Program-made: the position numbers and the translations under genes | The notes under the pieces: model-generated | Seen by the model: the letters and a program-made list of their open reading frames with translations, nothing else | Told to the model about the DNA's origin: nothing | Database searches by the model: none | Shown here: positions 63,230 to 64,000 of the stretch, piece by piece | Position numbering within the stretch: the stretch's first letter is position 1 | Layout of the letters: each line of letters begins with the position of its first letter | Assembly (NCBI RefSeq): GCF_000521215.1 | Contig: NZ_KI928923.1 | Span: 84,272 to 148,271, forward strand | DNA: 64,000 bases | Reading direction: 5' to 3' | Source: Labrenzia sp. DG1229 | GTDB taxonomy: Bacteria; Pseudomonadota; Alphaproteobacteria; Rhizobiales; Stappiaceae

Positions 63230-63534
63230 AACGTTCTCCAACGCGTTATTTTCGCTTCAATCTCTGGCAGATGAAATCCGGTCTCGTGCGAACTCCCAAT
63301 ATGTCCGTCCGAGACGATCTCCTCTTCACCAGCACCAGGTAGATTGAATGCGCCACCTCTTCGGGTCCCTTCTGACATGACGCAACCTTCCGTTCACGTC
63401 AACTCGCGACGTAACGACATCTCTTCATTTTTTTGCAATCGCGAACCATAAGATGAAGATAAGTCCACAGCACCGGATAGCAATACCGGCAAGAAATCAG
63501 AAACTTATCAAGAGCCACGAATCTGGTCTCCGAT
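63230..63534. other. Intergenic region, no gene seen
   Basis: The stretch separates the acyl-CoA ligase and the AAA ATPase genes, both on the minus strand. No ribosome site plus frame, riboswitch or clear hairpin with T-run was recognised. It should contain the promoter of the ligase gene. Confidence 0.4.
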
Positions 63535-64000
63535 TTAGCGTTTCGGCCAGTTCCAACGGGGCAATTCTTCCGCATCAACAACCGTTTCCCCCAGTTCCTT
63601 GCGCAAATCGTAGCGCACGCAGCCGGAGAGTTCCGCAAGTGTGCCAACCAGATCATGTGCGTGGGACACCACAATGACCTGGGTCTTTTCCGCAGCTCTC
63701 GCAATCAGCCGGGCCAGAGGCTCCAGCAGATCAGGATGGAGGCTGGTTTCGGGTTCGTTCAAGACGATCAGGGGAGCCGGACGCGGTGACAAAAGAGCCG
63801 CCGTCAGCAACAGATACCGCAATGTGCCATCCGAAAGCTCGCTCGATCGAAGCGGCCGCAACAGCCCCCTTTGCGTCATGAACAGTTCAAAATAACCCTC
63901 ATTGACGGTCACGTTGATCGAAGCGCCGGGAAATGCATCGTCGATTGCTTCGCCCAGCGCGACTTCGTCGCCGATTTCCAAAATGGTCTGCAGTGCGGCG
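63535..64000 (-). CDS. AAA family ATPase (RecF/OLD-like type), N-terminus beyond window edge
   Basis: The frame is open to the window end; 155 codons are visible. The C-terminal half of an ABC/SMC-type AAA domain is clear: ELSDGTLRYLLLTAALLSPR is the signature region, PLIVLNEPETSLHPDLLEPLARLI is Walker B and D-loop, and QVIVVSHAHDLVG the H-loop histidine. This is the AAA_21-like group. Many members are orphan ATPases or parts of defence and DNA-repair systems; a role cannot be given from half the gene. The last residues are RWNWPKR. Confidence 0.82.
   Translation of the reverse strand, partial: AALQTILEIGDEVALGEAIDDAFPGASINVTVNEGYFELFMTQRGLLRPLRSSELSDGTLRYLLLTAALLSPRPAPLIVLNEPETSLHPDLLEPLARLIARAAEKTQVIVVSHAHDLVGTLAELSGCVRYDLRKELGETVVDAEELPRWNWPKR

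Overview
The window reads as chromosome of a marine-type alphaproteobacterium of the Hyphomicrobiales, probably close to Roseibium/Labrenzia (Stappiaceae). The pointers are a ~2,060-residue GPR/RgsE-like growth-pole ring protein, a BacA/SbmA transporter with the typical rhizobial N-terminus, three TRAP-type solute-binding proteins, a PlcP-Agt lipid-remodelling pair, a DgcN-DgcA D-glutamate module and uniformly high-GC coding. No rRNA, tRNA, CRISPR array, insertion sequence or prophage was seen. The genus is an inference, not a database result.

Layout. 1-7.9 kb: a catabolic island with a DHDPS-family aldolase/lyase (cut by the window edge), aspartate dehydrogenase, a LysR regulator, an aldehyde dehydrogenase, a TRAP transporter and 3-hydroxyanthranilate 3,4-dioxygenase. 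8.2-12.3 kb: a TIGR03032-type protein overlapping a glycosyltransferase, then a striking FG-GAP-like protein with eight GD[I/T]NGDG calcium loops and fifteen YYG tripeptides. 12.6-17.6 kb: ycjX-ycjF, a CoxE-like VWA protein and a frameshifted methyltransferase. 17.6-24.7 kb: a diguanylate cyclase, a universal stress protein, AraC and XRE regulators, an MFS carrier, a [2Fe-2S] ferredoxin, an Hpt protein and a small conserved protein. 25.0-31.2 kb: the giant growth-pole protein. 31.6-35.1 kb: a MarR regulator divergent from a second TRAP operon. 35.2-40.7 kb: two small unknowns and a four-gene Mla/MCE lipid-transport operon. 40.8-46.4 kb: dgcN-dgcA, MFS, a CheZ-like protein and threonine/serine dehydratase. 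46.6-50.7 kb: agt-plcP with a candidate Pho box, an atypical SDR and a FadL-type porin. 51.2-54.1 kb: a TPP riboswitch followed by thiM, thiD and an orphan Tat-exported TRAP solute-binding protein. 54.2-64.0 kb: a stand-alone RAM-domain protein, a small secreted protein, two DMT exporters, BacA, a CoxL-like molybdo-hydroxylase subunit, a frameshifted acyl-CoA ligase and part of an AAA ATPase.

Themes. Much of the window concerns scavenging (TRAP, MFS and DMT carriers, D-glutamate and aromatic amine catabolism) and envelope lipid handling (Mla/MCE, PlcP-Agt, FadL, BacA, acyl-CoA ligase). The most unusual items are the YYG/GDINGDG protein beside a glycosyltransferase, the thiamine-riboswitch operon ending in a TRAP binding protein, the paired TGTAAAG operators before a small XRE/membrane operon, and the 11-residue repeat block inside the growth-pole protein. 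Two genes are broken by single-base shifts in homopolymers (T6 and T5), which may be sequencing errors or real lesions.
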